Source: Acetobacteraceae bacterium (lineage in GTDB: Bacteria; Pseudomonadota; Alphaproteobacteria; Acetobacterales; Acetobacteraceae). Taken from it: a DNA stretch of 53,424 nt. Under the pieces are notes generated by a model. It made no database searches, was not told where the DNA came from, and worked only from the letters and a program-made list of their open reading frames with translations. Shown here piece after piece: positions 1-7,792 of the stretch. Every line of letters begins with the position of its first letter. Position 1 is the first letter of the stretch. Made by a program: the position numbers and the translations under genes. Location of the stretch: assembly GCA_027487675.1 (NCBI GenBank), contig JAIYDD010000077.1, positions 1 through 53,424 of the forward strand. Direction: 5' to 3'.

Positions 1-705
1 CACATCTACGGCCAGCCCTGCGACCTCGACCCCATGCTCGCCGCCGCGCGCCGCCACGGCGTCGCGGTGATCGAGGATTGCTCGCAGGCGCACGGCGCCA
101 CAATCTCCGGCCGCAAGGTCGGCACGATGGGCGATGTCGCCTGCTTCTCGCTCTACCCGACCAAGAACCTCGGCGCGCTCGGCGATGGCGGCGTGCTGGC
201 CACCCCCGACGCCGCGCTCGCCGAACGCATCGGCGCCATCCGCCAGTACGGCTGGAAGGAGCGCTACATCAGCGCCGAGGTCGGCGTGAACTCCCGCCTC
301 GACGAGGTGCAGGCGGCGATCCTGCGCGTGAAGCTGACGGCGCTCGACGCCGGCAACGCCCGCCGCCAGGCGATCGCTGCGGCCTATGACGCCGCGCTGG
401 CCGACAGCGCCTTCGCGCCCCCCGCCCGCCGCGCGGATGCCGGCCACGTCTTCCACCAATACGTGCTGCGCTCGCCCGACCGCGCGGCCACCATGGCGCG
501 CCTGCGCGCCGAAGGCGTGGCCACCGCCATCCACTACCCCCAGCCCGTCCACCTGCAACCCGCCTACCGCGGCCGCACGCCCCTCGGGCCGGCCAACTGC
601 GCGGAGACCGCCCGCGCGGCGAACGAGGTGATGAGCCTGCCGATGTTCCCCGAACTGACCGACGCGCAGGTCGCGCATGTCTGCGAGGCGCTGCGGCGGC
701 TGTGA
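1..705 (+). CDS. DegT/DnrJ/EryC1/StrS family aminotransferase, 5'-truncated by window edge
   Basis: The frame is open from base 1, so the N-terminus lies outside the window; 234 residues are visible. The family makes PLP-dependent amino sugars or acts as sugar 3-/4-aminotransferases in surface polysaccharide synthesis. The visible part carries EDCSQAHGA, which contacts the cofactor, and SLYPTKNLGALGDGG, whose lysine (fragment residue 55) is the expected PLP Schiff-base lysine. It then has the NSRLDEVQAAILRVKL helix and a C-terminal substrate region (HYPQPVHLQPAY, SLPMFPELTD) typical of the family. The substrate cannot be told from sequence. The next gene is 274 bases away on the same strand behind a terminator-like hairpin, so this is the last gene of its unit. 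Confidence 0.93.
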   Translation, partial: HIYGQPCDLDPMLAAARRHGVAVIEDCSQAHGATISGRKVGTMGDVACFSLYPTKNLGALGDGGVLATPDAALAERIGAIRQYGWKERYISAEVGVNSRLDEVQAAILRVKLTALDAGNARRQAIAAAYDAALADSAFAPPARRADAGHVFHQYVLRSPDRAATMARLRAEGVATAIHYPQPVHLQPAYRGRTPLGPANCAETARAANEVMSLPMFPELTDAQVAHVCEALRRL

Positions 706-979
706 TGGGGGTTTCGCGGGAGGGCTCTGCCCTCCCGCACCCTCCCGCCAGGAGCGTGCCGCCCCTGGACCCGTCATCAGTTGGTCGGTGACAGGGGAGG
801 GGGCCTCAAGGGCGCGCCTGGTGCGCTGGCGCGCGCGGCCCCCTCCCCTGACACCGACAAAGATCTGAAGGCTGGGGTCCGGGGACCGCCACGGTCCCCG
901 GCGGGGGTGCGGGGCAACCGCGCCCCCGCGAAACCTTTCCACTGGCGTCGCACCCCTTCGCAGGTGCAGCATCTGGCGC
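706..979. repeat. Intergenic region with nested inverted repeats, no gene
   Basis: After the first hairpin there is a long inverted repeat with 22-bp arms at 784-805 and 837-858 (one mismatch, starting GTCGGTGACAGGGGAGG). A 9-bp perfect hairpin with arms CGGGGACCG / CGGTCCCCG follows at 880-900. I see no coding capacity, no RNA gene and no clear sigma-70 promoter. The style matches the other palindromic intergenic stretches of this window. Confidence 0.7.
718..736 (+). terminator. Terminator-like hairpin after the DegT gene
   Basis: Perfect 7-bp arms GGGAGGG and CCCTCCC with loop CTCTG, beginning 12 bases after the aminotransferase stop codon. There is no T-tract. The role as terminator is inferred from position. 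Confidence 0.5.
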
Positions 980-3778
980 ATGACCGATGCCGTCCCTGCC
1001 GCCGCCGACCCCGCCGCTGCCATCCTCGCGGAGTTGCTGGCGCGCCTGCGGGAGGCGCGGGAGGCGGCGGTCACCGATCCCTTCGGAGATCCGGTGCTGT
1101 TGATCGCGCTCGCCATCAGCCGGCGCTTCGACGATGGGCGGCTGGATGCCGGGCTGGTGGCGCGGATGGTGGCACGGCTGGCGACCGATGCGGCGGCGGA
1201 GCGGGCGCGGCGCCTGGCGGCCTATGTCGGGCTCGGGGCGGGGGATGGGCTGGCGGTCCTGGCCGCGCGGCTGGTGCGCCCGGACCCGGAGGACAGCCCG
1301 GTCCCCTTCGCCGCGTATCGGGAGGCGGTGGAGCGCCCGCGTTTCGCCGCGGTGTTCACCGCGCACCCGACCTTCTCCGCCCCGCGCGCGACGGCCGCCG
1401 CGATCGCCCGCGCGGCGTCCGGCGAGCCGTTGCCGGAGGGCCTGGCGCATCGCCCCGTCGCGCCGACGCTGGAGGAGGAGTTCGACCAGGCGGCCGAGGC
1501 GATCGAGCGGGGGCGCGATGCGCTGGACGGCCTGTCGGCCGCGCTGCTGGACGCCGCGCGGGGCGTCTGGGGCGATCGCTGGCAGCAGCTGCTGCCGCGG
1601 CCGGTGCTGCTCTCGACCTGGGTCGGCTACGACACGGATGGCCGCACCGATATCGGCTGGTGGGACACGCTGCGGCTGCGGCTGGTGATGAAGCGGCTGC
1701 AGCTGCAGCGCCTGGCGCGGCAGTTGCAGCCGCTCGGCGATTGCGCCGCCGCGCTTGCCGCGCGCGTGGCACAGGCGGAGGCCGCGGTCGCCGCGCAGAT
1801 CGAGGCCGCGCCGCGCGCCGCCGATCCCGCCGCGACGCAGGGCTTCGCCGCCGCGCTGGTCGGGCGCCGCGACGAAGCGCTGACCGATCCGGCGCCGCTG
1901 CTCGCGCTGTTCCCCGCGGCGATGGCGGCCGCGCCCGACGATGCCGCGCGGATGGCGCTGGCCGTCGCACGGGCCGGGCTGGCGGCGCATGGGCTGGCGC
2001 TGGCGCACACGCATGTGCGGCTGAACGCGTCGCAGCTGCACAACGCGATCCGCCAGCGGCTCGGCATCGCCGACAGCCCGGATGACATGGCGCGGCGTCG
2101 CGGGCTGCTCGGCCAGATCAACGCCGCGCTGGCCGAGGTCGCGCCGCAGCATGTCGATCTCGGCGCGCTGTTGGCCGAGCAGGCCTCCGCCGCGCGGCTG
2201 ATGATGACGGTTGCGCAGATCGCCAAGCACGTCGATGGCAGCCAGCCGGTGCGCTTCCTGATCGCGGAGACCGAGACCGGCTACACGCTGCTCTCGGCCC
2301 TCTGGCTCGCGCGCCGGCTCGGCATCGAGCGGCATGTCGAGATCTCGCCGCTGTTCGAGACGGCGGAGGCGCTGGAGCGCGGCGACCGCGTGCTGGAAGA
2401 AGCGCTGCGCAGCCCGCATTACCGCGACTATCTGCGCCTGCACGGGCGGATGTGCCTGCAATTCGGCTATTCCGATTCCGGCCGCTATGTCGGCCAGCTC
2501 GCCGGGTCGTACCTGGCGGAACGGCTGAAGCTGCGGCTGGCGGAGCAGCTGAAGCGCCACGGCCTGTCGGGCATCGAGCTGGTGCTGTTCGACACGCATG
2601 GCGAGAGCATCGGCCGCGGCAGCCATCCCGCCAGCCTGGCGGATCGCTTCGCCTATCTCTCGCCCCCGGCGGCGCGCGCGGCGCTGCGCAAGGCGGGCCT
2701 GAAGCTGCGGGAGGAAAGCAGCTTCCAGGGCGGCGACGGCTACATGCTGTTCGGCACGCCGAAGCTGGCGGCCGCGACGGTTGCCGCCATCGCCCGCCAC
2801 GCCTTCGCCGAGGCGAAGGCCGCGGAGGCCGATCCCATCTATGTCGAGGCCGATTTCGGCGCCGATTTCTTCGCCACCGTCCGGCGCGAGATGCAGGCGC
2901 TGGTCGAGGACCCGGGCTATGCCGCCCTCCTCGGCGCCTTCGGCCCCGGCCTGCTGGACCGCACGGGATCGCGCCCCGCGGCGCGGCAATCGGATGGCGT
3001 GGGCGGGCCGGCGCGGATCAGCCACCCGTCGCAGCTGCGCGCCATCCCGAACAACGCGATCCTGCACCAGCTCGGCTGGCTGGCGAACACGCTGCACGGG
3101 CTCGGCCAGGCGGCGGCGGCCAACCCGGATGCCTTCGCGGATCTGCGCGCGCGCAGCCCGCGCTTCGCCCGCGCGCTGGCGATGGCATCGAGCGCCGCGG
3201 CGAGTTCCGATCTCGGCGTGCTGCGCGCGGCGGTCGACACGCTCGATCCCGGCCCCTGGCTCGATCGCGCCGGCGCCACCGCGCGGCCGGGGCGGCGGGA
3301 GGAGCTGGTGGCGGTGGCCGGCGCGCTCGAGAAGCTCGATTTGTCCTCGGCCGTGCGGCGGATGTTCCGGCGCTTGCAAGCGGACCACCTCGCGCTGCGC
3401 GCGGCCTGGCCCGAATTGCCGCGCATGGCCGACCGCCTGGTGCTGCTGCATGCGCTGCGCCTCGCGCTCATCCACCGCATCTGGCTGCTGGCGGTGCGCC
3501 TGCCGGAATTCAGCCCCCGCCACGGCGCGACGCGGGAGGCGCTGATCCGCGGCATCCTGCAACTGGATGTCGAACGCGCGCTGTCCCTGCTGTCCGAGGT
3601 CTTCCCCGCCAACCCCGACCCCGCCACCGGCCTCGACTTCCACGAACCGGCCCCGGCGCGGGAGGGAACGAGCTATGCGCGGGAACATGCCGAGCTCTTC
3701 GCGCCGATGGGTGAGCTGTTCGCGCTGGCGCGCGAATGCTCGGCGGCGATCACCCATGAGGTGGGCGCCTTCGGCTGA
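980..3778 (+). CDS. Phosphoenolpyruvate carboxylase family protein, divergent (932 aa)
   Basis: Length and motif order fit PEP carboxylase (PEP + bicarbonate to oxaloacetate, an anaplerotic cytosolic reaction). FTAHPTF carries the catalytic-type histidine (H129), followed by STWVGYDTDGRTDIGWWDT, the segment FGYSDSGRYVGQ, a glycine-rich loop FDTHGESIGRGS and LRAIPNNAILHQLGW. Several positions invariant in classical enzymes differ. By alignment with the E. coli motif DSAKDAG, the lysine is arginine (R502). The FHGRGG loop has lost its His and Arg (FDTHGE at 537-542, with R546 kept). The C-terminus is EVGAFG rather than RNTG. It may be an active divergent branch or a repurposed paralogue. The ATG at 980 is the only start that keeps the N-terminal helix; no strong Shine-Dalgarno is visible. 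Confidence 0.85.
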   Translation: MTDAVPAAADPAAAILAELLARLREAREAAVTDPFGDPVLLIALAISRRFDDGRLDAGLVARMVARLATDAAAERARRLAAYVGLGAGDGLAVLAARLVRPDPEDSPVPFAAYREAVERPRFAAVFTAHPTFSAPRATAAAIARAASGEPLPEGLAHRPVAPTLEEEFDQAAEAIERGRDALDGLSAALLDAARGVWGDRWQQLLPRPVLLSTWVGYDTDGRTDIGWWDTLRLRLVMKRLQLQRLARQLQPLGDCAAALAARVAQAEAAVAAQIEAAPRAADPAATQGFAAALVGRRDEALTDPAPLLALFPAAMAAAPDDAARMALAVARAGLAAHGLALAHTHVRLNASQLHNAIRQRLGIADSPDDMARRRGLLGQINAALAEVAPQHVDLGALLAEQASAARLMMTVAQIAKHVDGSQPVRFLIAETETGYTLLSALWLARRLGIERHVEISPLFETAEALERGDRVLEEALRSPHYRDYLRLHGRMCLQFGYSDSGRYVGQLAGSYLAERLKLRLAEQLKRHGLSGIELVLFDTHGESIGRGSHPASLADRFAYLSPPAARAALRKAGLKLREESSFQGGDGYMLFGTPKLAAATVAAIARHAFAEAKAAEADPIYVEADFGADFFATVRREMQALVEDPGYAALLGAFGPGLLDRTGSRPAARQSDGVGGPARISHPSQLRAIPNNAILHQLGWLANTLHGLGQAAAANPDAFADLRARSPRFARALAMASSAAASSDLGVLRAAVDTLDPGPWLDRAGATARPGRREELVAVAGALEKLDLSSAVRRMFRRLQADHLALRAAWPELPRMADRLVLLHALRLALIHRIWLLAVRLPEFSPRHGATREALIRGILQLDVERALSLLSEVFPANPDPATGLDFHEPAPAREGTSYAREHAELFAPMGELFALARECSAAITHEVGAFG

Positions 3779-3850
3779 CGGCGGGGCGCATCGGGTCGGG
3801 CCCGCCACCGACCGATCGGCACGGCGGCGCCGAAGGGAGGACAACGACGG

Positions 3851-4561
3851 ATGGTCGGTCTGACGCAGAGTATCGCGCGGATGACGCTGCAGGCCACGCG
3901 CGACTTCTACAAGGGACAGGTCAAGTCGGCGAACAAGGCCTACGACATCGAGGGTAAGGTGAAATACAAGGCCGGCACCGTGAAGCGCGACACCATCGTG
4001 CTGCCGGGCTCCGCTGCCGATATCCGGGACCGGAACGCGGCGCTGGCGGAAGACGTTCTCGGCTCGCTGCGCGACGAGATGAAGGGAAAGTCGCCGCTGG
4101 AAGCCGGCGGCATCCTCTTCAAGACGCGCGGGCCCCGGGCCGGCAATTGCGGCGAGATGGCCTGCGTCGCGATCCACATCGCGCATGTCTTCGGCGGCGT
4201 GCCGGCGGCGAAGCTCTATCTCAAATACGTCGAGGGCAAGGCGTCGAAGTTCGGCTTCTCGCACCAGTTCATGCTGATGACGAAGCTGGACGACGATACC
4301 AGCCAGAATCCCCCGAATGCGACCGGCCCGCAGCACACCTCCTGGGTGGTGGACCCTTGGGCGAACATCTGTTGCAGGCTGGCCGACTTCGCCACCGAGT
4401 TCGATGCGCAGATGACGCACTGGACCCGGGTCGGCAAGCGCATCCACGCCAAGAAGGGCCATGCGGCGATGTGGTGCGAGCCGTCGCATGCCTGCGTGCT
4501 GGCCTCGGCCCAGCAGGCGGTGTCGGACACCGGCTGGCGTCGGGCGGACAACGCGGCCTGA
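3851..4561 (+). CDS. Unrecognised protein with a possible transglutaminase/papain-like Cys-His-Asp triad
   Basis: 236 residues, ATG preceded by AGGGAGG about ten bases upstream. I do not recognise the family. A block GNCGEMACVA (C100, E102), then FSHQFML (H138), then SWVVDPW (D168), has the order and spacing of Cys-His-Asp catalytic residues in transglutaminase-like and papain-fold enzymes, where a GxC motif starts a helix and the Asp sits in a DPW/DP turn. There is no signal peptide or membrane segment. The first 95 residues are charged and without motif; the C-terminus has extra Cys-His pairs (CEPSHAC). It follows the PEPC-like gene by 72 bases and may be separately transcribed. Function is unknown and the triad is inference. 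Confidence 0.72.
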   Translation: MVGLTQSIARMTLQATRDFYKGQVKSANKAYDIEGKVKYKAGTVKRDTIVLPGSAADIRDRNAALAEDVLGSLRDEMKGKSPLEAGGILFKTRGPRAGNCGEMACVAIHIAHVFGGVPAAKLYLKYVEGKASKFGFSHQFMLMTKLDDDTSQNPPNATGPQHTSWVVDPWANICCRLADFATEFDAQMTHWTRVGKRIHAKKGHAAMWCEPSHACVLASAQQAVSDTGWRRADNAA

Positions 4562-4573
4562 CGCCGCGCCCGT

Positions 4574-4978
4574 TCAGAACCCGACGCAGCCCGCGCGCGT
4601 CGCGACCATCACGCTCTCCTGCCCGAAGCGCGCGCGGTAGGCGGCGATGACCGGCGCGAGGCGCGCCTGCGCCGCGGCCGCATCGCCGCCGGGCAGCGCC
4701 ACCACCAGCACCTTGCTCCGTTCCCGCGCGATGCGCCCGTCGCGGCCGCGCCACTGGCCGGCGCCGTCCAGCACCGTCAGCCCGTCGGGGAAGGCGGGGG
4801 TGACGCTGTCTTCCAGGAAGCGCGCCCAGTCGGCGTCCGAGACCACCTCCCGCCCCGCCTGGTTGCGGCCGAAGAAGGCCTCCGCGACCGTCGCGGGGCC
4901 GAGGCCGGGCGGGCAAGGCGGCGGCGTCGCGCAGCCGGCGAGGAGAAGGACGGCCAGGGCTGGCGGTGGGGCGCGCAT
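4574..4978 (-). CDS. DUF3574 family lipoprotein
   Basis: 134 residues from the ATG at 4978. This start places a lipoprotein signal (MRAPPPALAVLLLAGCAT, lipobox LAGC) at the very N-terminus; an upstream start at 5068 would add 30 non-signal residues and overlap the divergent RidA start. The mature part has the DUF3574 pattern: FFGRNQAGREVVSDADW, then SVTPAFPDGLTVLDGAGQW, then RERSKVLVVALPG. The family's function is unknown; members are small periplasmic lipoproteins. A Cys pair (C in TPPPC and in RAGCVGF) could form a disulfide. It converges on the preceding gene with a 12-base gap. Confidence 0.88.
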   Translation of the reverse strand: MRAPPPALAVLLLAGCATPPPCPPGLGPATVAEAFFGRNQAGREVVSDADWARFLEDSVTPAFPDGLTVLDGAGQWRGRDGRIARERSKVLVVALPGGDAAAAQARLAPVIAAYRARFGQESVMVATRAGCVGF

Positions 4979-5066
4979 GGCCGCCAGCATATCGCAGGGC
5001 GCGGGGGTTTCCACGCGGCACCGGGCCCGGGCAGACTGCCCCGACCGCCGTAGGGAGACCCCGCCC

Positions 5067-5528
5067 ATGTCCGCCGAAGCCCGCCTCGCCGCGCTTGGCC
5101 TCGACCTGCCCTCCGCGCCGAAGCCGATGGCGAACTACGTGCCCTGGCGCATCGGCGGTGGGCTGCTGTTCCTGTCGGGCGTCGGCCCGCGGCGGGCGGA
5201 CGGGTCCTCCATCACCGGCGTGCTCGGCGCGGATCTCGACGTGAAGCAGGGCTACGAGGCGGCGCGGCTCTGCGGCCTGAACCTGCTGGCCAACATGCGC
5301 GACGCGCTGGGCTCGCTGGATCGGGTGGACACCATCCTGAAGGTGCTGGGCATGGTGCGCGGCGTGGCCGAGTTCGGCCAGCAGCCGGAGGTGATCAATG
5401 GCTGCACCGACCTGTTCGTGGAGGTGTTCGGCGATGCCGGCCGCCCGGCGCGCAGCGCCGTCGGCATGGGCAGCCTGCCGCGCGGCATCGCGGTGGAGAT
5501 CGAGGCGGTGGTGCTGATCCGCGGGTGA
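5067..5528 (+). CDS. RidA family protein (enamine/imine deaminase-like)
   Basis: 153 residues, RBS AGGGAG eight bases before the ATG. RidA proteins hydrolyse reactive enamine/imine intermediates formed by PLP enzymes, as cytosolic trimers. Visible family features are the LFLSGVGP strand, the central helix LCGLNLLANMRDALGSLDRV and the C-terminal signature GRPARSAVGMGSLPRGIAVEIEA. In that signature the arginine of RSAVG is in the position of the catalytic Arg. The protein is longer than archetypal RidA (about 128 aa) and resembles the YjgH/Rid subgroup that starts MSAEARLAALGL and may have other substrates. It is divergent from the DUF3574 gene and convergent with the next. Confidence 0.92.
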   Translation: MSAEARLAALGLDLPSAPKPMANYVPWRIGGGLLFLSGVGPRRADGSSITGVLGADLDVKQGYEAARLCGLNLLANMRDALGSLDRVDTILKVLGMVRGVAEFGQQPEVINGCTDLFVEVFGDAGRPARSAVGMGSLPRGIAVEIEAVVLIRG

Positions 5529-5547
5529 CGCGCCGACTGCGCCGCCC

Positions 5548-5898
5548 TCAGGCGGAGGTCGCCAGCAGCACCACGCCGGCCGAGATCAGCGCGATCGCCG
5601 CGATCTTCTGTGCGCCCAGGCTTTCCCCGAACACCGCCCAGCCGATCACCGCGATGGCGACGTAGCTGGCGGCCGTGCAGGGCAGGGCGACGCTCATCGG
5701 GATCTTGCGCAGCGCGACGATGTAGAGCAGCGCCGCGCCGCCATAGCAGACCAGCCCGACCATGGTCGGCAGCCGGAACAGCTGGTCGATGAAGCCGCCC
5801 GAGGCGGCGACCGCCCCGCTCGCGCCGGCCTTCAGCAGCACCTGGCCGACCAGCGAGGTGCCGATCGCCAGCGCCAGCGTGATCCAGGCCAGCGTCAC
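5548..5898 (-). CDS. Small four-helix membrane protein, SMR/EamA-like (possible ArnE-type flippase subunit)
   Basis: 116 residues starting at GTG (5898), whose bases overlap the stop of the upstream glycosyltransferase (GTGA). Four hydrophobic helices fill the chain: WITLALAIGTSLVGQVLLKAG, the LPTMVGLVCYGGAALLYIVA stretch, SVALPCTAASYVAIAVIGWA and QKIAAIALISAGVVLLA. QVLLKAG and the ALPCTAASYVAIAV helix are typical of SMR-like transporters, including ArnE/ArnF. Coupling to a GT2 polyprenyl-phosphate enzyme suggests a role in flipping a lipid-linked sugar rather than drug efflux. That assignment rests on context only. Confidence 0.85.
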   Translation of the reverse strand: MTLAWITLALAIGTSLVGQVLLKAGASGAVAASGGFIDQLFRLPTMVGLVCYGGAALLYIVALRKIPMSVALPCTAASYVAIAVIGWAVFGESLGAQKIAAIALISAGVVLLATSA

Positions 5899-6902
5899 GA
5901 CACCGCCCGCATGCGCGGCGCTTCCGGTGTCGCGGGTGCGGCGGCCGTCCGCGCCGGCCCCCGCACCTCCCGCACCACGCCCTGCGGCTTGCCGTTCGCC
6001 GAGAGGAAGGCGCGGCCGACATATTCGCCGAGCACGCCGAGGATCAGGAACTGCACGCCGGCGATCAGCAGCATGATGGTCATGGTGGACGCCCAGCCCG
6101 AGGGCGTCTCGCCCAGCAGCGCCTCGACGATGACGAAGACCGCGCCGAGCAGCCCGACCACGCCCATCGCGACGCCGGCCAGGATCGCCAGCCGCAGCGG
6201 CAGCACGGAGAAGTTGGTGGCCAGGTTCAGCCACAGCAGCACCAGGCGCTTGAGGGTGTAATTGCTGCGGCCCTCGGCGCGCGGCAGGTGCTTCACCTCG
6301 ATGCTGTCCAGCCGCTGCGTCACCTGCATCAGCAGCCCGTCGACGTAAGGGTAGGGGCCGCGATACTTCGTCACCTCCCGCACCGCGAGCGCCGACATGC
6401 AGCGGAAGGACGAGAGGTAGAGGCCCTTCGGCTTGTCGAGCAGCAGGTCCGCCACGCCATTGGCGAAGCGGCTGCCGAGGTTCCGCCAGCCTTCATGTTC
6501 CTTCACCGCGTAGCGCGTATAGACCACGTCCCAGTTGCCGGCGCGGGCGTGGTCGTAGAGCTTCAGCACCTCCTCCGGCGGGTTCTGCAGATCGTCGTCC
6601 ATGGTGATCACAAAGGCGCCGCGCGCATGGCGCAGCCCGGTCATGACCGCGTTGTGCTCGCCGAAGTTCCGCGCGTGCTCGATGTAGGTCAGCGGCACGG
6701 TCGCGCTCGCCTGCAGGGCGCGGCAGACCTCGCCGGAATTGTCGGGGCTGCCGTCGTTGACCAGCACGATCTCGATGCCGCCTTCGGGGCGCAGCGCCGA
6801 CAGCGCCTCGACCAGCGCGCCGACGGTGGCGGCGCCGCGATAGACCGGCACCACGATGGAAAGCCCGACAGGCTGCGCCCCGGCCTCGGATGTCTCGGTC
6901 AC
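5895..6902 (-). CDS. Glycosyltransferase family 2, polyprenyl-phosphate glycosyltransferase (ArnC/DPMS-like)
   Basis: 335 residues, GTG start. The N-terminal GT-A domain has LSIVVPVYRG, VLVNDGSPDNS, the nucleotide/metal motif MDDDLQNPPEE and a C-terminal KHLPRAEGRSNYTLKRL segment that is diagnostic of bactoprenol-phosphate glycosyltransferases such as ArnC, GtrB and DPM synthase. Two transmembrane helices follow (AILAGVAMGVVGLLGAVFVI and MTIMLLIAGVQFLILGVLGEY). The expected reaction is NDP-sugar + polyprenyl phosphate to polyprenyl-P-sugar on the inner face of the membrane. The overlapping SMR-like gene and the nearby GT39-like enzyme would complete a flip-and-transfer pathway. The sugar is not known. 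Confidence 0.92.
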   Translation of the reverse strand: MTETSEAGAQPVGLSIVVPVYRGAATVGALVEALSALRPEGGIEIVLVNDGSPDNSGEVCRALQASATVPLTYIEHARNFGEHNAVMTGLRHARGAFVITMDDDLQNPPEEVLKLYDHARAGNWDVVYTRYAVKEHEGWRNLGSRFANGVADLLLDKPKGLYLSSFRCMSALAVREVTKYRGPYPYVDGLLMQVTQRLDSIEVKHLPRAEGRSNYTLKRLVLLWLNLATNFSVLPLRLAILAGVAMGVVGLLGAVFVIVEALLGETPSGWASTMTIMLLIAGVQFLILGVLGEYVGRAFLSANGKPQGVVREVRGPARTAAAPATPEAPRMRAVS

Positions 6903-6917
6903 TGTCTCAGATCTCCA

Positions 6918-7718
6918 TCACGGCCGCGTCGCCAGCACCAGCACGGATCCGCCGGCGGGCATCGGAATGCCCATCCGGCCGATCCGCCGCTCGGTCTCCG
7001 ACACGGCGTGCAACGTTGCGTCGATCCAGGGCGGGAAGGCGGTGACGTCGCTCGGCGCGTCCGGGCGACGGTGCAGCACCTTGCGTTGCAGCACCATCAA
7101 CGGCAGCAGCAGGCCGTTCCAGTAGCGCGTCGCGATGCGCGTGAAGCCCGCCGCCCCCAGCAGCCGCGCGGCGCCGCCGGCGGTGTAGCGGCGGGCATTG
7201 TGAACGCGGGCGTCATGCGCGCTGCGCAGCCATTCATAGGCGGGCAGGTTCAGCACCAGCGAGCCGCCCGGGCGCAGCACCCGGTGCAACTCGGCCAGCG
7301 CGCGGCCCGGCTCGACGCCGGCATGGCAGATCACGTCGATGCTGACCGCCGCGCCGAAGCTGGCATCGGGGAAGGGCAGGTGGTTGGCGTCCCCCGCCGC
7401 CACCGGCCGGCCGGATTTCCGGGCGGCGCGGCGGGCGGCGCTGGGCAGGTAGTCGAAGCCCGCCGCGTCGCGGGCGGGTTCGGCCTCCGCCAGGCGGCGC
7501 AGGAAGCCGCCCGTCCCGCAGCCGGCATCCAGCACCGGCCCGGGCGCGCCGGGCCGTTCGCGCAGCGCGTCGAGCACCCGGGCATGGGCGGCGCGATACC
7601 ACCACATGCCCTGCTCGGCCTGGTCCATCAGGTCGTATTCGGCGGGTTCCACGCGCACCTTGTGGCGGTGCCGCAAGGCGAGGGCAAGGCGGCCGCGCGG
7701 CGGGCGCGGGGCGGCCAT
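6918..7718 (-). CDS. Class I SAM-dependent methyltransferase
   Basis: 266 residues from the ATG at 7718; a longer TTG-start form to 7766 is possible but would leave almost no room for a promoter opposite the divergent gene. Motif I is VLDAGCGTGGFLRRL. The acidic residue for the ribose is in AAGFDYLP, and motif III/IV are GDANHLPFPDASF and LRPGGSLVLNLPAYEWL. This is the Methyltransf_11/UbiE-like fold. The phrase ARRYTAGGAARLLGAAGF is common in methyltransferases of glycan and lipid-linked sugar clusters. The acceptor is unknown. It lies 15 bases upstream of the GT2 gene in the same operon. Confidence 0.88.
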   Translation of the reverse strand: MAAPRPPRGRLALALRHRHKVRVEPAEYDLMDQAEQGMWWYRAAHARVLDALRERPGAPGPVLDAGCGTGGFLRRLAEAEPARDAAGFDYLPSAARRAARKSGRPVAAGDANHLPFPDASFGAAVSIDVICHAGVEPGRALAELHRVLRPGGSLVLNLPAYEWLRSAHDARVHNARRYTAGGAARLLGAAGFTRIATRYWNGLLLPLMVLQRKVLHRRPDAPSDVTAFPPWIDATLHAVSETERRIGRMGIPMPAGGSVLVLATRP

Positions 7719-7792
7719 GCCCTGACACTGCCGCAATGCCGTTGCATGCAAGCCGTCCGCGCCCAAGGATGGCGCCGCGCCATGTCGTCCCG

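Noticed and set aside
806-4489. 1227-codon minus-strand ORF opposite the PEPC-like gene
   Set aside because: Its translation is Arg/Ala/Gln-rich, has no motif and mirrors the codon bias of the real plus-strand genes. Long antisense frames are expected at this GC content.
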